Assembly (NCBI GenBank): GCA_964019135.1
Contig: OZ025249.1
Coordinates: 2,542,001 to 2,606,000, forward strand
Source of the DNA: Arenicola marina
Taxonomy: Eukaryota; Annelida; Polychaeta; Arenicolidae
Length of the DNA stretch: 64,000 nt
Reading direction: 5' to 3'
The translations under genes and the position numbers were made by a program. A model generated the notes under the pieces. The model was not told where the DNA came from and made no database searches. It worked only from the letters and a program-made list of their open reading frames with translations. Of this stretch, positions 12,901-27,900 are shown one piece after another (the first letter of the stretch is position 1; the number at the start of each line of letters is the position of its first letter).

Positions 12901-15900
12901 GATGCGATCCACCTTCCATAGCTGGGTCACAGTGGGACGCAGGGGATGCGATCCACCTTCCATAGCTGGGTCACAGTGGGACGCAGGTGATGCGATCCAC
13001 CTTCCATAGCTGGGTCACAGTGGCACGCAGGGGATGCGATCCACCTTCCATAGCTGGTTCACAGTGGGACGCAGGGGATGCGATTCACCTTCCATAGCTG
13101 GATCACAGGACGCAGGAGAAGAGATCCACCTTCCATAGCTGAGTCACAGGACGCAGGGGATGCGATCCACCTTCCATAGCTGGGTCATAGTGGGACGCAG
13201 GGGATGCAATCCACCTTCCATAGCTGGGTCACAGTGGGACGCAGGGCATGCGATCCACCTTCCTTAGCTGGGTCACGGTGGCACGCAGTGGATGCGATCC
13301 ACCTTCCATAGCTGGGTCACAGTGGGACGCAGGGGATGCGATCCACCTTCTATAGCTGGGTCACAGTGGGACGCAGGGAATGCGATCCACCTTCCATAGC
13401 TGGGTCACAGTGGCACGCAGTGGATGCGATCCACCTTCCATAGCTGGGTCACAGTGGCACGCAGTGGATGCGATCCACCTTCCATAGCTGGGTCACAGTT
13501 GCACGCAGAAGATGCGATCCACCTTCTATAGCTGGGTCACAGTGGCACGCAGTGGATGCGATCCACCTTCCATAGCTGGGTCACAGTTGCACGCAGGGGA
13601 TGCGATCCACCTTCCATAGCTGGGTCACAGTGGGACGCAGGGGATGCGATCCACCTTCCATAGCTGGGTCACAGTGGGACGCAGGGGATTCGATCCACCT
13701 TCCATAGCTGGGTCACAGTGGGACACAGTGGATGCGATCCACCTTCCATAGCTGGGTCACAGTGGGACGCAGGGGATGCGATCCACCTTCCATAGCTGGG
13801 TCACAGTGGGACGCAGAGGATGCGATCCACCTTCCATAGCTGGGTCACAGTGGGACGCAGTGGATGCGATCCACCTTCCTTAGCTGGGTCACAGTGGGAC
13901 GCAGAGGATGCGATCTACCTTCCATAGCTGGGTCACAGTGGGACGCAGTGGATGCGATCCACCTTCCATAGCTGGGTCACAGTGGGACGCAGGGGATGCG
14001 ATCCACCTTCCATAGCTGGGTCACAGTGGGACGCAGGGGATGCGATCCACCTTCCACAGCTGGGTCACAGTGGGACGCAGGGAATGCGATCCACCTTCCA
14101 TAGCTGGGTCACAGTGGGACGCAGGGAATGCGATCCACCTTCCATAGCTGGTTCACAGTGGGACGCGGGAGAAGAGATCCACCTTCCATAGCTGGGTCAC
14201 AGTGGGACGCAGGGGATGCGATCTACCTTCCATAGCTGGGTCACAGTGGGACGCAGTGGATGCCATCCACCTTCCATAGCTGGGTCAGGGGGACGCACTG
14301 GATGCGATCTACCTTCCATAGCTGGGTCACAGTGGGACGCAGTGGATGCCATCCACCTTCCATAGCTGGGCCACAGTGGGACACAGTGGATGCGATCCAC
14401 CTTCCATAGCTGGGTCACAGTGGGACGCAGGGGATGCGATCCACCTTCCATAGCTGGGTCTCAGTGGGACACAGTGGATGCGAACCACCTTCCATAGCTG
14501 GGGCACAGTGGCACGCAGTGGATGCGATCCACCTTCCATAGCTGGGTCACAGTGGGACGCAGGGGATGCGATCCACCTTCCACAGCTGGGTCAGGGGGAC
14601 GCACTGGATGCGATCCACCTTCCATAGCTGGGTCACAGTGGCACGCAGGGGATGCAATCCACCTTCCATAGCTGGGTCACAGTGGGACGCAGGGAATGCG
14701 ATCCACCTTCCATAGCTGGTTCACAGTGGGACGCGGGAGAAGAGATCCACCTTCCATAGCTGGGTCACAGTGGGACGCAGGGGATGCGATCTACCTTCCA
14801 TAGCTGGGTCACAGTGGGACGCAGTGGATGCCATCCACCTTCCATAGCTGGGTCACAGTGGGACACAGTGGATGCGATCCACCTTCCATAGCTGGGTCAC
14901 AGTGGGACGCAGGGGATGCGATCCACCTTCCATAGCTGGGTCACAGTGGGACACAGTGGATGCGATCCACCTTCCATAGCTGGGGCACAGTGGCACGCAG
15001 TGGATGCGATGCACCTTCCATAGCTGGGTCACAGTGGGACGCAGGGGATGCGATCCACCTTCCATAGCTGGGTCACAGTGGCACGCACTGGATGCGATCC
15101 ACCTTCCATAGCTGGGTCACAGTGGGACGCAGTGGATGCGATCCACCTTCCATAGCTGGGTCACAGTGGGACGCAGGGGATGCGATCCACCTTCCATAGC
15201 TGGGTCACAGTGGGACACAGTGGATGCGATCCACCTTCCATAGCTGGGGCACAGTGGCACGCAGTGGATGCGATGCACCTTCCATAGCTGGGTCACAGTG
15301 GGACGCAGGGGATGCGATCCACCTTCCATAGCTGGGTCACAGTGGCACGCACTGGATGCGATCCACCTTCCATAGCTGGGTCACAGTGGGACGCAGTGGA
15401 TGCGATCCACCTTCCATAGCTGGGTCACAGTGGGACGCAGTGGATGCGATCCACCTTCCATAGCTGGGTGACAGTGGGACGCAGGGGATGCGATCCACCT
15501 TCCATAGCTGGGTGACAGTGGGACGCAGGGGATGCGATCCACACCCCGAAAGACGACAGCGCGAAAAGGACCCAAATCTCGCGACAGGAACTTAAACAGT
15601 TGGCGCCACGCCAAAACAAGTTTAGCTCATAATAATGTTTCCACGCTTATATTATCGAGCTGTGACGCGCCAAATAGTAGAAGGGAAGTGACGTCAAAGG
15701 GGAATACAAAGGCATTTGCTTTTACATTCAGACTCAGATTCTCTCTCCTCGTGGGCATGAACTCACGAAAAATACACGCCCTCGACAACAGATGCCTACG
15801 CACTGTATAAAAGTTCACCTGTAAACCTTGTGACATCATTGGGGAATTTCTAAATAACGCTCAGATGCAATGCCCCCAGAAATCAACCCACCGGGCCTCA

Positions 15901-18900
15901 CTTTTGCAACTTTTAAAGTGATATCGTGGAATAAAAACTGTAAACTCCCATTAAAAAAAATTCTTGTTTGTCTTTCCTAAACAATGTTAACTTTGAACTG
16001 AACAAAATTCGTGGCACGAACCCTTTACATACTAGAGTCTACGGGTCTACGGGACAATGCACGACAAAGCAAGGTCAATGACGCTCAACCTTACGGGCAG
16101 ACGACACATGCGTGGTTCAAAACAAAACACAGCATAACTGTCAGATAATACAATTTAAACTGCAAGTTCGAAAGAAACTATGTGCGGAAATTTAACAGAT
16201 AGCAAGGTTGGAAAACGTATAAAATGGACCTGGAACATACACATAGTCCTGATTTTTTATATTTAACATCACTAACATGAAAGGTGGGCCGCCAATGACG
16301 GGTATAGCGGGCAAGAGGGCCGCTCCTAGCTAGCTGGGCGGCCAATGACTGGCATAGCGGGGAAGAGGGCTGCCCCTAGCTAGCTGGGCCGCCAATGACG
16401 GGTATAGCCAATGACGGGCATAGCGGGGAAGAGGGCCGCCAATGACGTGTATAGCGGGGAAGAGGGCCGCAGCTAGCTCGTTGGGTAGACAATGATGGGT
16501 ATAGCGGGGCAGAGGGCCGCCCCTAGCTCGCTGGGCCGCCAATGACGGGTATAGCGGGGAAGAGGGCCGCCCCTAGCTAGCTGGGCCGCCAATGACGGGC
16601 ATAGCGGGGAAGAGGGCCGCCCCTAGCTAGCTGGGCCGCCAATGACGGGCATAGCGGGGAAGAGGGCCGCCCCTAGCTAGCTGGGCCGCCAATGACGAAT
16701 ATAGCGGGGAAGAGGGCCGCCCCTAGCTAGCTGGGTAGCCAATGACGGGTATAGCGGGGAAGAGGGCCGCCCCCAGCTAGCTGGGCCGCCAATGACGAGT
16801 ATAGCGGGGAGGAGGGCCGCCCCTAGCTAGCTGGGTAGCCAATGACGGGTATAGCGGGAAAGAAGGCCGCCACTAGCTATCTGGGCCGCCAATGACGGGT
16901 ATAGCGGGAAAGAGGGAAGCCCCTAGCTCGCTGGGTAGACAATGACAGGTATAGCGGGAAAGAGGGCCGCCCCCAGCTAGCTGGGCCGCCAATGACGAGT
17001 ATAGCGGGGAGGAGGGCCGCCCCTAGCTAGCTGGGTAGCCAATGACGGGTATAGCGGGGAAGAGGGCCGCCCCCAGCTAGCTGGGCCGCCAATGACGAGT
17101 ATAGCGGGGAGGAGGGCCGCCCCTAGCTAGCTGGGTAGCCAATGACGGGTATAGCGGGGAGCAGGGCCGCCCCTAGCTAGCTGGGCCGCCAATGACGGGT
17201 ATAGCGGGAAAGAGGGCCGCCCCTAGCTCGCTGGGTAGCCAATGACGGGTATAGCGGGGAAGAGGGCCGCCACTAGCTAGCTGGGCCGCCAATGACGGGT
17301 ACAGCGGGAAAGAGGGCCGCCCCTAGCTCGCTGGGTAGACAATGACGGGTATAGCGGGAAAGAGGGCCGCCCCCAGCTAGCTGGGCCGCCAATGACGAGC
17401 ATAGCGGGGAGGAGGGCCGCCCCTAGCTAGCTGGGTAGCCAATGACGGGTATAGCGGGGAAGAGGGCCGCCCCCAGCTAGCTGGGTAGCCAATGACGGGT
17501 ATAGCGGGGAGGAGGGCCGCCCCTAGCTAGCTGGGCCACCAATGACGGGTATAGCGGGAAAGAGGGCCGCCCCTAGCTCGCTGGGTAGACAATGACGGGT
17601 ATAGCGGGAAGAGGGCCGCCCCCAGCTAGCTGGGCCGCCAATGACGAGTATAGCGGGGAGGAGGGCCGCCCCTAGCTAGCTGGGTAGCCAATGACGGGTA
17701 TAGCGGGGAAGAGGGCCGCCCCCAGCTAGCTGGGCCACCAATGACGAGTATAGCGCCGAGGAGGGCCGCCCCTAGCTAGCTGGGTAGCCAATGACGGGCA
17801 TAGCGGGGAAGAGGGCCGCCCCTAGCTAGCTGGGTAGCCAATGACGGGTATAGCGGGGAAGAGGGCCGCCAATGACGGGTATAGCGGGGAAGAGGGCCGC
17901 CCCCAGCTAGCTGGGCCGCCAATGACGGGTATAGCGGGGAAGAGGGCCGCCCTTAGCTAGCTGGGCCGCCAATGACCGGTATAGCGGGGAAGAGGGCCGC
18001 CCCTAGCTAGCCGGGTAGCCAATGACGGGCATAGCGGGAAAGAGGGCCGCCCCCAGCTAGCTGGGCCGCCAATGACGGGTATAGCGGGGAAGAGGGCCGC
18101 CCTTAGCTAGCTGGGCCGCCAATGACATGTATAGCGGGAAAGAGGGGCGCCCCTAGCTAGCTGGGCCGCCAATGACGAGTATAGCGGGGAAAGAGGCCGC
18201 CCCCAGCTAGCTGGGCCGCCAATGACGGGTATAGCGGGGAAGAGGGCCGCCCCTAGCTAGCTGGGCCGCCAATGACAGGTATAGCGGGGAAGAGGGCCGC
18301 CCCTAGCTAGCTGGGCCGCCAATGACAGGTATAGCGGGGAGGAGGGCCGCCCCTAGCTAGCTGGGCCGCCAATGACAGGTATAGCGGGGAGGAGGGCCGC
18401 CCCTAGCTAGCTGGGTAGCCAATGACGGGTATAGCGGGGAAGAGGGCCGCCCCTAGCTAGCTGGGCCGCCAATGACAGGTATAGCGGGGAAGAGGGCCGC
18501 CCCTAGCTAGCTGGGCCGCCAATGACAGGTATAGCGGGGAGGAGGGCCGCCCCTAGCTAGCTGGGCCGCCAATGACGGGTATAGCGGGGAGGAGGGCCGC
18601 CCCTAGCTAGCTGGGTAGCCAATGACGAGTATAGCGGGGAAAGAGGCCGCCCCCAGCTAGCTGGGCCGCCAATGACGGGTATAGCGGGGAAGAGGGCCGC
18701 CCCTAGCTAGCTGGGCCGCCAATGACAGGTATAGCGGGGAAGAGGGCCGCCCCTAGCTAGCTGGGCCGCCAATGACGGGTATAGCGGGGAAGAGGGCCGC
18801 CCCTAGCTAGCTGGGCCGCCAATGACAGGTATAGCGGGGAGGAGGGCCGCCCCTAGCTAGCTGGGTAGCCAATGACGGGTATAGCGGGGAAGAGGGCCGC

Positions 18901-21900
18901 CCATAGCTAGCTGGGCCGCCAATAACGAGAATAGCGGGGAGGAGAGCCGCCCTTAGCTAGCAGGGCCGCCAATGACGGGTATAGCGGGAAAGAGGGCCGC
19001 CAATGACGAGTATAGCGGGGAAAGAGGGCCGCCCCTAGCTAGCTGGGTAGCCAATGACGGGTATAGCGGGGAAGAGGGCCGCCCCTAGCTAGCTGGGCCG
19101 CCAATGACAGGTATAGCGGGGAAGAGGGCCGCCCCTAGCTAGCTGGGCCGCCAATGACGGGTATAGCGGGGAAGAGGGCCGCCCCTAGCTAGCTGGGCCG
19201 CCAATGACAGGTATAGCGGGGAGGAGGGCCGCCCCTAGCTAGCTGGGTAGCCAATGACGGGTATAGCGGGGAAGAGGGCCGCCCATAGCTAGCTGGGCCG
19301 CCAATAACGAGAATAGCGGGGAGGAGAGCCGCCCTTAGCTAGCAGGGCCGCCAATGACGGGTATAGCGGGAAAGAGGGCCGCCAATGACGGGTATAGCGG
19401 GAAAGGGGGCCGCCCCTAGCTAGCTGGGTAGCCAATGACGGGTATAGCGGGGAAGAGGGCCGCCCCTAGCTAGCTGGGTAGCCAATGACGGGTATAGCGG
19501 GGAAGAGGGCCGCCCATAGCTAGCTGGGCCGCCAATGACGGGTATAGCGGGGAAGAGGGCCGCCCCTAGCTAGTTGGGTAGCCAATGACGGGTATAGCGG
19601 GGAAGAGGGCCGCCCATAGCTAGCTGGGCCGCCAATGACGGGTAAAGCGGGGAAGAGGGCCGCCCCTAGCTAGCTGGGTAGCCAATGACGGTTATAGCGG
19701 GGAAGAGGGCCGCCCCTAGCTAGCTGGGCCGCCAATGACGGGTATAGCGGGGAAAAGGGCCGCCCCTAGCCAGCTGGGCCGCCAATGACGGGTATAACGG
19801 GGAAGAGGGCCGCCCCTAGCTAGCTGGGCCGCCAATGACGGGCATAGCGGGGAAGAGGGCCGCCCCTAGCCAGCTGGGCCGCCAATGACGGGTATATCGG
19901 GAAAGAGGTTCGCCCCTAGCTAGCTGGGTAGCCAATGACGGGTATAGCGGGGAAGAGGGCCGCCCTAGCTAGCTAGATAGCCAATGACGGGTATAAGGGG
20001 GAAGAGGGCCGCCCCTAGCTAGCTGGACCGCCGATGACGAGTATAGCGGGGAGGAGGGCCGCCCCTAGCTAGCTGGGCTGCCAATGACGGGTAGAGTGGG
20101 GAAGAGGGCAGCCCCTAGCTAGCGGAGTAGCCAATGACGAGTATAGCGGGGAAGAGGGCCGCCCCTAGCTAGCTGGGCCGCCAATGACGGGTATGGCGGG
20201 GAAGAGGGCCGCCCCTAGCTAGCTGGGTAGCCAATGACGGGTATAGCGGGGAAGAGGGCCGCCCCTAGCTAGCTAGATAGCCAATGACGGGTATAACGGG
20301 GAAGAGGGCCGCCCCTAGCTAGCTGGGCCGCCAATGACGACTATAGCGGGGAGGAGGGCCGCCCTTAGCTAGCTGGGCCGCCAATGACGGGTATAGCGGG
20401 CAAGAGGGCCGCCCCTAGCTAGCTGGGTAGCCAATGACGGGTATAGCGGGGAAGAGGGCCGCCCCTAGATAGCTGGGTGGCCATTGACGGGTATAGCGGG
20501 GAAGAGGGCCGCCCCTAGCTAGCTGGGTAGCCAATGACGGGTATAGCGGGGAAGAGGGCCGCCCCTAGCTCGCTGGGTAGCCAATGACGGGTATAGTGGG
20601 GAAGAGGGCCGCCCATAGCTAGCTGGGTAGCCAATGACGTGTATAGCGGGGAAGAGGGAAGCCACTAGCTAGCTGGGTAGCCAATGACGGGTATAGCGGG
20701 GAAGAGGGCCGCCACTAGCTAGCTGGGTAGCCAATGACGGGTATAGCGGGGAAGAGGGCCGCCACTAGCTAGCTGGGTAGCCATTGAGGGGCATAGCGTG
20801 GAAGAGGGCCGCCACTAGCTAGATGGGTAGCCAATGACGGGTATAGCGGGGAAGAGGGCCGCCCCTAGCTAGCTGGGTAGCCAATGACGTGTATAGCGGG
20901 GAAGGGAGCCGCCCCTAGCTAGCTGGGCCGCCAATGACGGGTATAGCGGGGAAGAGGGCCGCCACTAGCTAGCTGGGTAGCCAATGACGGGTATAGCGGG
21001 GAGGAGAGCCGCCCTTAGCTAGCAGGGCCGCCAATGACGGGTATAGCGGGAAAGAGGGCCGCCAATGACGGGTATAGCGGGAAAGAGGGCCGCCCCTAGC
21101 TAGCTGGGTAGCCAATGACGGGTATAGCGGGAAAGAGGGCCACCCCTAGCTAGCTGGGTAGCCAATGACGGGTATAGCGGGGAAGAGGGCCGCCCATAGC
21201 TAGCTGGGCCGCCAATGACGGGTATAGCGGGGAAGAGGGCCGCCCCTAGCTAGCTGGGTAGCCAATGACGGGTATAGCGGGGAAGAGGGCCGCCCATAGC
21301 TAGCTGGGCCGCCAATGACGGGTAAAGCGGGGAAGAGGGCCGCCCCTAGCTAGCTGGGTAGCCAATGACGGTTATAGCGGGGAAGAGGGCCGCCCCTAGC
21401 TAGCTGGGTAGCCAATGACGGGTATAGCGGGGAAGAGGGCCGCCCCTAGCTAGCTGGGTAGCCAATGACGGGTATAGCGGGGAAGAGGGCCGCCCACAGC
21501 TAGCTGGGCCGCCAATAACGAGAATAGCGGGGAGGAGAGCCGCCCTTAGCTAGCAGGGCCGCCAATGACGGGTATAGCGGGAAAGAGGGCCGCCAATGAC
21601 GGATATAGCGGGGAAGAGGGCCGCCCCTAGCCAGCTGGGCCGCCAATGACGGGTATAACGGGGAAGAGGGCCGCCCCTAGCTAGCTGGGCCGCCAATGAC
21701 GGGTATAGCGGGAAAGAGGTTCGCCCCTAGCTAGCTGGGTAGCCAATGACGGGTATAGCGGGGAAGAGGGCCGCCCCTAGCTAGCTAGATAGCCAATGAC
21801 GGGTATAACGGGGAAGAGGGCCGCCCCTAGCTACCTGGACCGCCGATGACGAGTATAGCGGGGAGGAGGGCCGCCCCTAGCTAGCTGGGCCGCCAATGAC

Positions 21901-24900
21901 GGGTATAGCGGGGAAGAGGGCAGCCCCTATCTAGCTGAGCAGCCAATGACGAGTATAGCGGGGAAGAGGGCCGCCCCTAGCTAGCTGGGCCGCCAATGAC
22001 GGGTATGGCGGGGAAGAGGGCCGCCCCTAGCTAGCTGGGCCGCCAATGACGAGAATAGCGGGGAGGAGAGCCGCCCCTAGCTAGCAGGGCCGCCAATGAC
22101 GGGCATAGCGGGAAAGAGGGCCGCCGATGACGGGTATAGCGGGGAAGAGGGCCGCCCCTAGCCAGCTGGTCCGCCAATGACGGGTATAGCGGGGAAGAGG
22201 GCCGCCCCTAGCTAGCTGGGTAGCCAATGACGGGTATAGCGGGGAAGAGGGCCGCCCCTAGCTAGCTAGATAGCCAATGACGGGTATAACGGGGAAGAGG
22301 GCCGCCCCTAGCTAGCTGGGCCGCCAATGACGACTATAGCGGGGAGGAGGGCCGCCCCTAGCTAGCTGGGCCGCCAATGACGGGTATAGCGGGGAAGAAG
22401 GCCGCCCCTAGCTAGCTGGGTAGCCAATGACGGGTATAGCGGGGAAGAGGGCCGCCCCTAGCTAGCTGGGTGGCCAATGACGGGTATAGCGGGGAAGAGG
22501 GCCGCCCCTAGCTAGCTGGGTAGCCAATGACGGGTATAGCGGGGAAGAGGGCCGCCCCTAGCTCGCTGGGTAGCCAATGATGGGTATAGCGGGGAAGAGG
22601 GCCGCCCATAGCTAGCTGGGTAGCCAATGACGGGTATAGCGGGGAAGAGGGCCGCCACTAGCTAGCTGGGTAGCCAATGACGGGTATAGCGGGGAAGAGA
22701 GCCGCCACTAGCTAGCTGGGTAGCCAATGACGGGTATAGCGGGGAAGAGGGCCGCCACTAGCTAGCTGGGTAGCCATTGACGGGCATAGCGGGGAAGAGG
22801 GCCGCCACTAGCTAGCTGGGTAGCCAATGACGGGTATAGCGGGGAAGAGGGCCGCCCCTAGTTAGCTGGGTAGCCAATGACGGGTATAGCGGGGAAGAGA
22901 GCCGCCCATAGCTAGCTGGGCCGCCAATGACGGGTATAGCGGGGAAGAGGGCCGCCACTAGCTAGCTGGGTAGCCAATGACGGGTATAGCGGGGAAGAGG
23001 GCCGCCCCCAGCTAGCTGGGCCGCTAATGACGGGTATAGCGGGGAAGAGGGCCGCCCCTAGCTAGCTGGGTAGCCAATGACAGGTATAGCGGGGAAGAGG
23101 GCCGCCCCTAGCTAGCTGGGTAGCCAATGACGGGTATAGCGGGGAAGAGGGCCGCCCCTGGCTAGCTGGGCCGCCAATGACGTGTATAGCGGGGAAGAGG
23201 GCCGCCACTAGCTAGCTGGGCCCCCAGTGACGGGTATAGCGGGGAAGAGGGCCGCCCCTAGCCAGCTGGGCCGCCAATGACGGGCATAGCGGGGAAGAGG
23301 GCCGCCCCTAGCTAGCTGGGTAGCCAATGACGGGTATAGCGGGGAAGAGGGCCGCCCCTAGCTAGCTGGGTAGCCAATGACGAGCATAGCGGGGAAGAGG
23401 GCCGCCCCCAGCTAGCTGGGCCGCCAATGACGGGTATAGCGGGGAAGAGGGCTGCCCCTAGCTAGCTGGGCCACCAATGACGGGTATAGCGGGGAAGAGG
23501 GCCGCCCCTAGCTAGCTAGGCCGCCAATGACGGGTATAGCGGGGAAGAGGGCCGCCCCTAGCTAGCTGGGCCGCCAATGACGAGTATGGCGGGGAGGAGG
23601 GCCGCCCCTAGCTAGCTGGGCCGCTAATGACGGGTATAGCGGGGAAGAGGGCCGCCCCTAGCTAGCTGGGTAGCCAATGACGGGTATAGCGGGGAAGAGG
23701 GCCGCTCCCAGTCAGCTGGGCCGCCAATGACGGGTATAGCGGGGAAAAGGGCCGCCCCTAGCTAGCTGGGTAGCCAATGACGGGTATAGCGGGGAAGAGG
23801 GCCGCCACTAGCTAGCTAGGCCGCCAATGACGGGTATAGCGGGGAAGAGGGCCGCCACTAGCTAGCTGGGCCGCCAATGACGAGTATGGCGGGAAAGAGG
23901 GCCGCCCCTAGCTCGCTGGGTAGACAATGACGGGTATAGCGGGAAAGAGGGCCGCCATCAACTAGCTGGGCCGCCAATGACGAGTATAGCGGGGAGGAGG
24001 GCCGCCCCTAGCTAGCTGGGTAGCCAATGACGGGTATAGCGGGGAAGAGGGCCGCCCCCAGCTAGCTGGGCCGCCAATGACGAGTATAGCGCCGAGGAGG
24101 GCCGCCCCTAGCTAGCTGGGTAGCCAATGACGGGCATAGCGGGGAAGAGGGCCGCCCCTAGCTAGCTGGGTAGCCAATGACGGGTATAGCGGGGAAGAGG
24201 GCCGCCAATGACGGGTATAGCGGGGAAGAGGGCCGCCCCCAGCTAGCTGGGCCGCCAATGACGGGTATAGCGGGGAAGAGGGCCGCCCCTAGCTAGCTGG
24301 GTAGCCAATGACGGGCATAGCGGGAAAGAGGGCCGCCCCCAGCTAGCTGGGCCGCCAATGACGGGTATAGCGGGGAAGAGGGCCGCCCTTAGCTAGCTGG
24401 GCCGCCAAGGACATGTATAGCGGGGAAGAGGGCCGCCCCTAGCTAGCTGGGCCGCCAATGACGAGTATAGCGGGGAAAGAGGCCGCCCCCAGCTAGCTGG
24501 GCCGCCAATGACGGGTATAGCGGGGAAGAGGGCCGCCCCTAGCTAGCTGGGTCGCCAATGACAGGTATAGCGGGGAAGAGGGCCGCCTCTAGCTAGCTGG
24601 GCCGCCAATGACGGGTATAGCGGGGAAGAGGGCCGCCCCTAGCTAGCTGGGCCGCCAATGACAGGTATAGCGGGGAGGAGGGCCGCCCCTAGCTAGCTGG
24701 GTAGCCAATGACGGGTATAGCGGGGAAGAGGGCCGCCCATAGCTAGCTGGGCCGCCAATAACGAGAATAGCGGGGAGGAGAGCCGCCCTTATCTAACAGG
24801 GCCGCCAATGACGGGTATAGCGGGAAAGAGGGCCGCCAATGACGGGTATAGCGGGAAAGAGGGCCGCCAATGACGGGTATAGCGGGGAAGAGGGCCGCCC

Positions 24901-27900
24901 CTAGCTAGCTGGGCCGCCAATAACGAGAATAGCGGGGAGGAGAGCCGCCCTTAGCTAGCAGGGCCGCCAATGACGGGTATAGCGGGAAAAAGGGCCGCCC
25001 CTAGCTAGCTGGGTAGCCAATGACGGGTATAGCGGGGAAGAGGGCCACCCCTAGCTAGCTGGGTAGCCAATGACGGGTATAGCGGGGAAGAGGGCCGCCC
25101 ATAGCTAGCTGGGCCGCCAATGACAGGTATAGCGGGGAAGAGGGCCGCCCCTAGCTAGCTGGGCCGCCAATGACGGGTATAGCGGGGAAGAGGGCCGCCC
25201 CTAGCTAGCTGGGCCGCCAATGACAGGTATAGCGGGGAGGAAGGCCGCCCCTAGCTAGCTGGGTAGCCAATGACGGGTATAGCGGGGAAGAGGGCCGCCC
25301 ATAGCTAGCTGGGCCGCCAATAACGAGAATAGCGGGGAGGAGAGCCGCCCTTATCTAGCAGGGCCGCCAATGACGGGTATAGCGGGAAAGAGGGCCGCCA
25401 ATGACGGGTATAGCGGGGAAGAGGGCCGCCCCTAGCTAGCTGGGTAGCCAATGACGGGTATAGCGGGGAAGAGGGCCGCCCCTAGCTAGCTGGGTAGCCA
25501 ATGACGGGTATAGCGGGGAAGAGGGCCGCCCATAGCTAGCTGGGCCGCCAATGACGGGTATAGCGGGGAAGAGGGCCGCCCCTAGCTAGCTGGGCCGCCA
25601 ATGACGGGTATAGCGTGGAAGAGGGCCGCCCCTAGCTAGCTGGGTAGCCAATTACGGGTATAGCGGGGAAGAGGGCCGCCCATAGCTAGCTGGGCCGCCA
25701 ATAACGAGAATAGCGGGGAGGAGAGCCGCCCTTAGCTAGCAGGGCCGCCAATTACGGGTATAGCGGGAAAGAGGGCCGCCCCTAGCTAGCTGGGTAGCCA
25801 ATGACGGGTATAGCGGGGAAGAGGGCCACCCCTAGCTAGCTGGGTAGCCAATGACGGGTATAGCGGGGAAGAGGGCCGCCCATAGCTAGCTGGGCCGCCA
25901 ATGACGGGTATAGCGGGGAAGAGGGCCGCCCCTAGCTAGCTGGGTAGCCAATGACGGGTATAGCGGGGAAGAGGGCCGCCCATAGCTAGCTGGGCCGCCA
26001 ATGACGGGTAAAGCGGGGAAGAGGGCCGCCCCTAGCTAGCTGGGTAGCCAATGACGGTTATAGCGGGGAAGAGGGCCGCCCCTAGCTAGCTGGGTAGCCA
26101 ATGACGGGTATAGCGGGGAAGAGGGCCGCCCCTAGCTAGCTGGGTAGCCAATGACGGGTATAGCGGGGAAGAGGGCCGCCCACAGCTAGCTGGGCCGCCA
26201 ATAACGAGAATAGCGGGGAGGAGAGCCGCCCTTAGCTAGCAGGGCCGCCAATGACGGGTATAGCGGGGAAGAGGGCCGCCACTAGCTAGCTGGGCCGCCA
26301 ATGACGAGTATGGCGGGGAGGAGGGCCGCCCCTAGCTAGCTGGGCCGCTAATGACGGGTATAGCGGGGAAGAGGGCCGCCCCTAGCTGGCTGGGTAGCCA
26401 ATGACGGGTATAGCGGGGAAGAGGGCCGCTCCCAGTCAGCTGGGCCGCCAATGACGGGTATAGCGGGGAAAAGGGCCGCCCCTAGCTAGCTGGGTTGCCA
26501 ATGACGGGTATAGCGGGGAAGAGGGCCGCCCCTAGCTAGCTGGGTAGCCAATGACGGGTATAGCGGGGAAGAGGGGCGCCCCTAGCTAGCTGGGCCGCCA
26601 ATGACGAGTATAGCGGGGTGGAGGGCCGCCCCTAGCTAGCTGGGCCGCTAATGACGGGTATAGCGGGGAAGAGGGCCGCCCCTAGCTAGCTGGGTAGCCA
26701 ATGACGGGTATAGCGGGGAAGAGGGCCGCTCCCACTCAGCTGGGCCGCCAATGACGGGTATAGCGGGGAAGAGGGCCGCTCCTAGCTAGCTGGGTAGCCA
26801 ATGACGGGTATAGCGGGGAAGAGGGCCGCCCCTAGCTAGCTGGGTAGCCAATGACGGGTATAGCGGGGAGGAGGGCCGTCCCTAGCTAGCTGGGCCGCCA
26901 ATGACGGGTATAGCGGGGAAGAGGGCCGCCCCTAGCTAGCTGGGCCGCCAATGACGGGTATAGCGGGGAAAGGGCCGCCCCTAGCTAGCTGGGTAGCCAA
27001 TGACGGGTATAGCGGGGAAGAGGGCCGCCCCTAGCTAGCTGGGTAGCCAATGACGGGTATAGCGGGGAGGAGGGCCGTCCTTAGCTAGCTGGGCCGCCAA
27101 TGACGGGTATAGCGGGGAAGAGGGCCGCCCCTAGCTAGCTGGGTAGCCAATGACGGGTATAGCGGGGAAGAGGGCCGCCCCTAGCTAGCTGGGTAGCCAA
27201 TGACGGGTATAGCGGGGAAGAGGGCCACCCCTAGCTAGCTGGGCCGCCAATGACGAGTATAGCGGGGAAGAAGGCCGTCTCTAGCTAGCTGGGCCGCCAA
27301 TGACGGGTATAGCGGGCAAGAGGGCCGCCCCTAGCTAGCTGGGTAGCCAATGACGGGTATAGCGGGGAAGAGGGGCGCCCCTAGCTAGCTGGGCCGCCAA
27401 TGACGTGTATAGCGGGGAGGAGGGCCGCCCCTAGCTAACTGGGTAGCCAATGACGTGTATAGCGGGGAAGAGGGCTGCCCCCAGCTAGCTGGGCCGCCAA
27501 TGACGGGTATAGCGGGGAAGAGGGCCGCCCCTAGCTAGCTGGGCCGCCAATGACGGGTATAGCGGGGTAGAGGGCCGCCCCCAGCTAGCTGGGCCGCCAA
27601 TGACGGGTATAGCGGGGAAGAAGGCCGCCCCCAGCTAGCTGGGCCGCCAATGACGGGTATAGCGGGGAAGAGGGCCGCTTCTAGCTAGCTGGGCCGCCAA
27701 TGACGGGTATAGCGGGGAAGAGGGCCGCCCCTAGCTAGCTGGGTAGCCAATGACGGGTATAGCGGGGAAGAGGGCCGCCCCTAGCTAGCTGGGTAGCCAA
27801 TGACGGGTATAGCGGGGAAAAGGGGGCCGCCCCTAGCTAGCTGGGTAGCCAATGACGGGTATAGCGGGGAAGAGGGCCGCCCCTAGCTAGCTGGGTAGCC

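Noticed and set aside
11065..15542. Donor-derived origin for the 44-bp array
   Set aside because: GGGTCACAGTGGGAC loosely resembles the intron start GTAGGTCACGTGGG, but the array begins about 790 bp downstream and contains no exon sequence or GT donor in the right place.
15627..15839. Minus-strand 70-residue ORF in the spacer between arrays
   Set aside because: No domain, splice context or repeat relationship that I can recognise; length is within chance for this composition.
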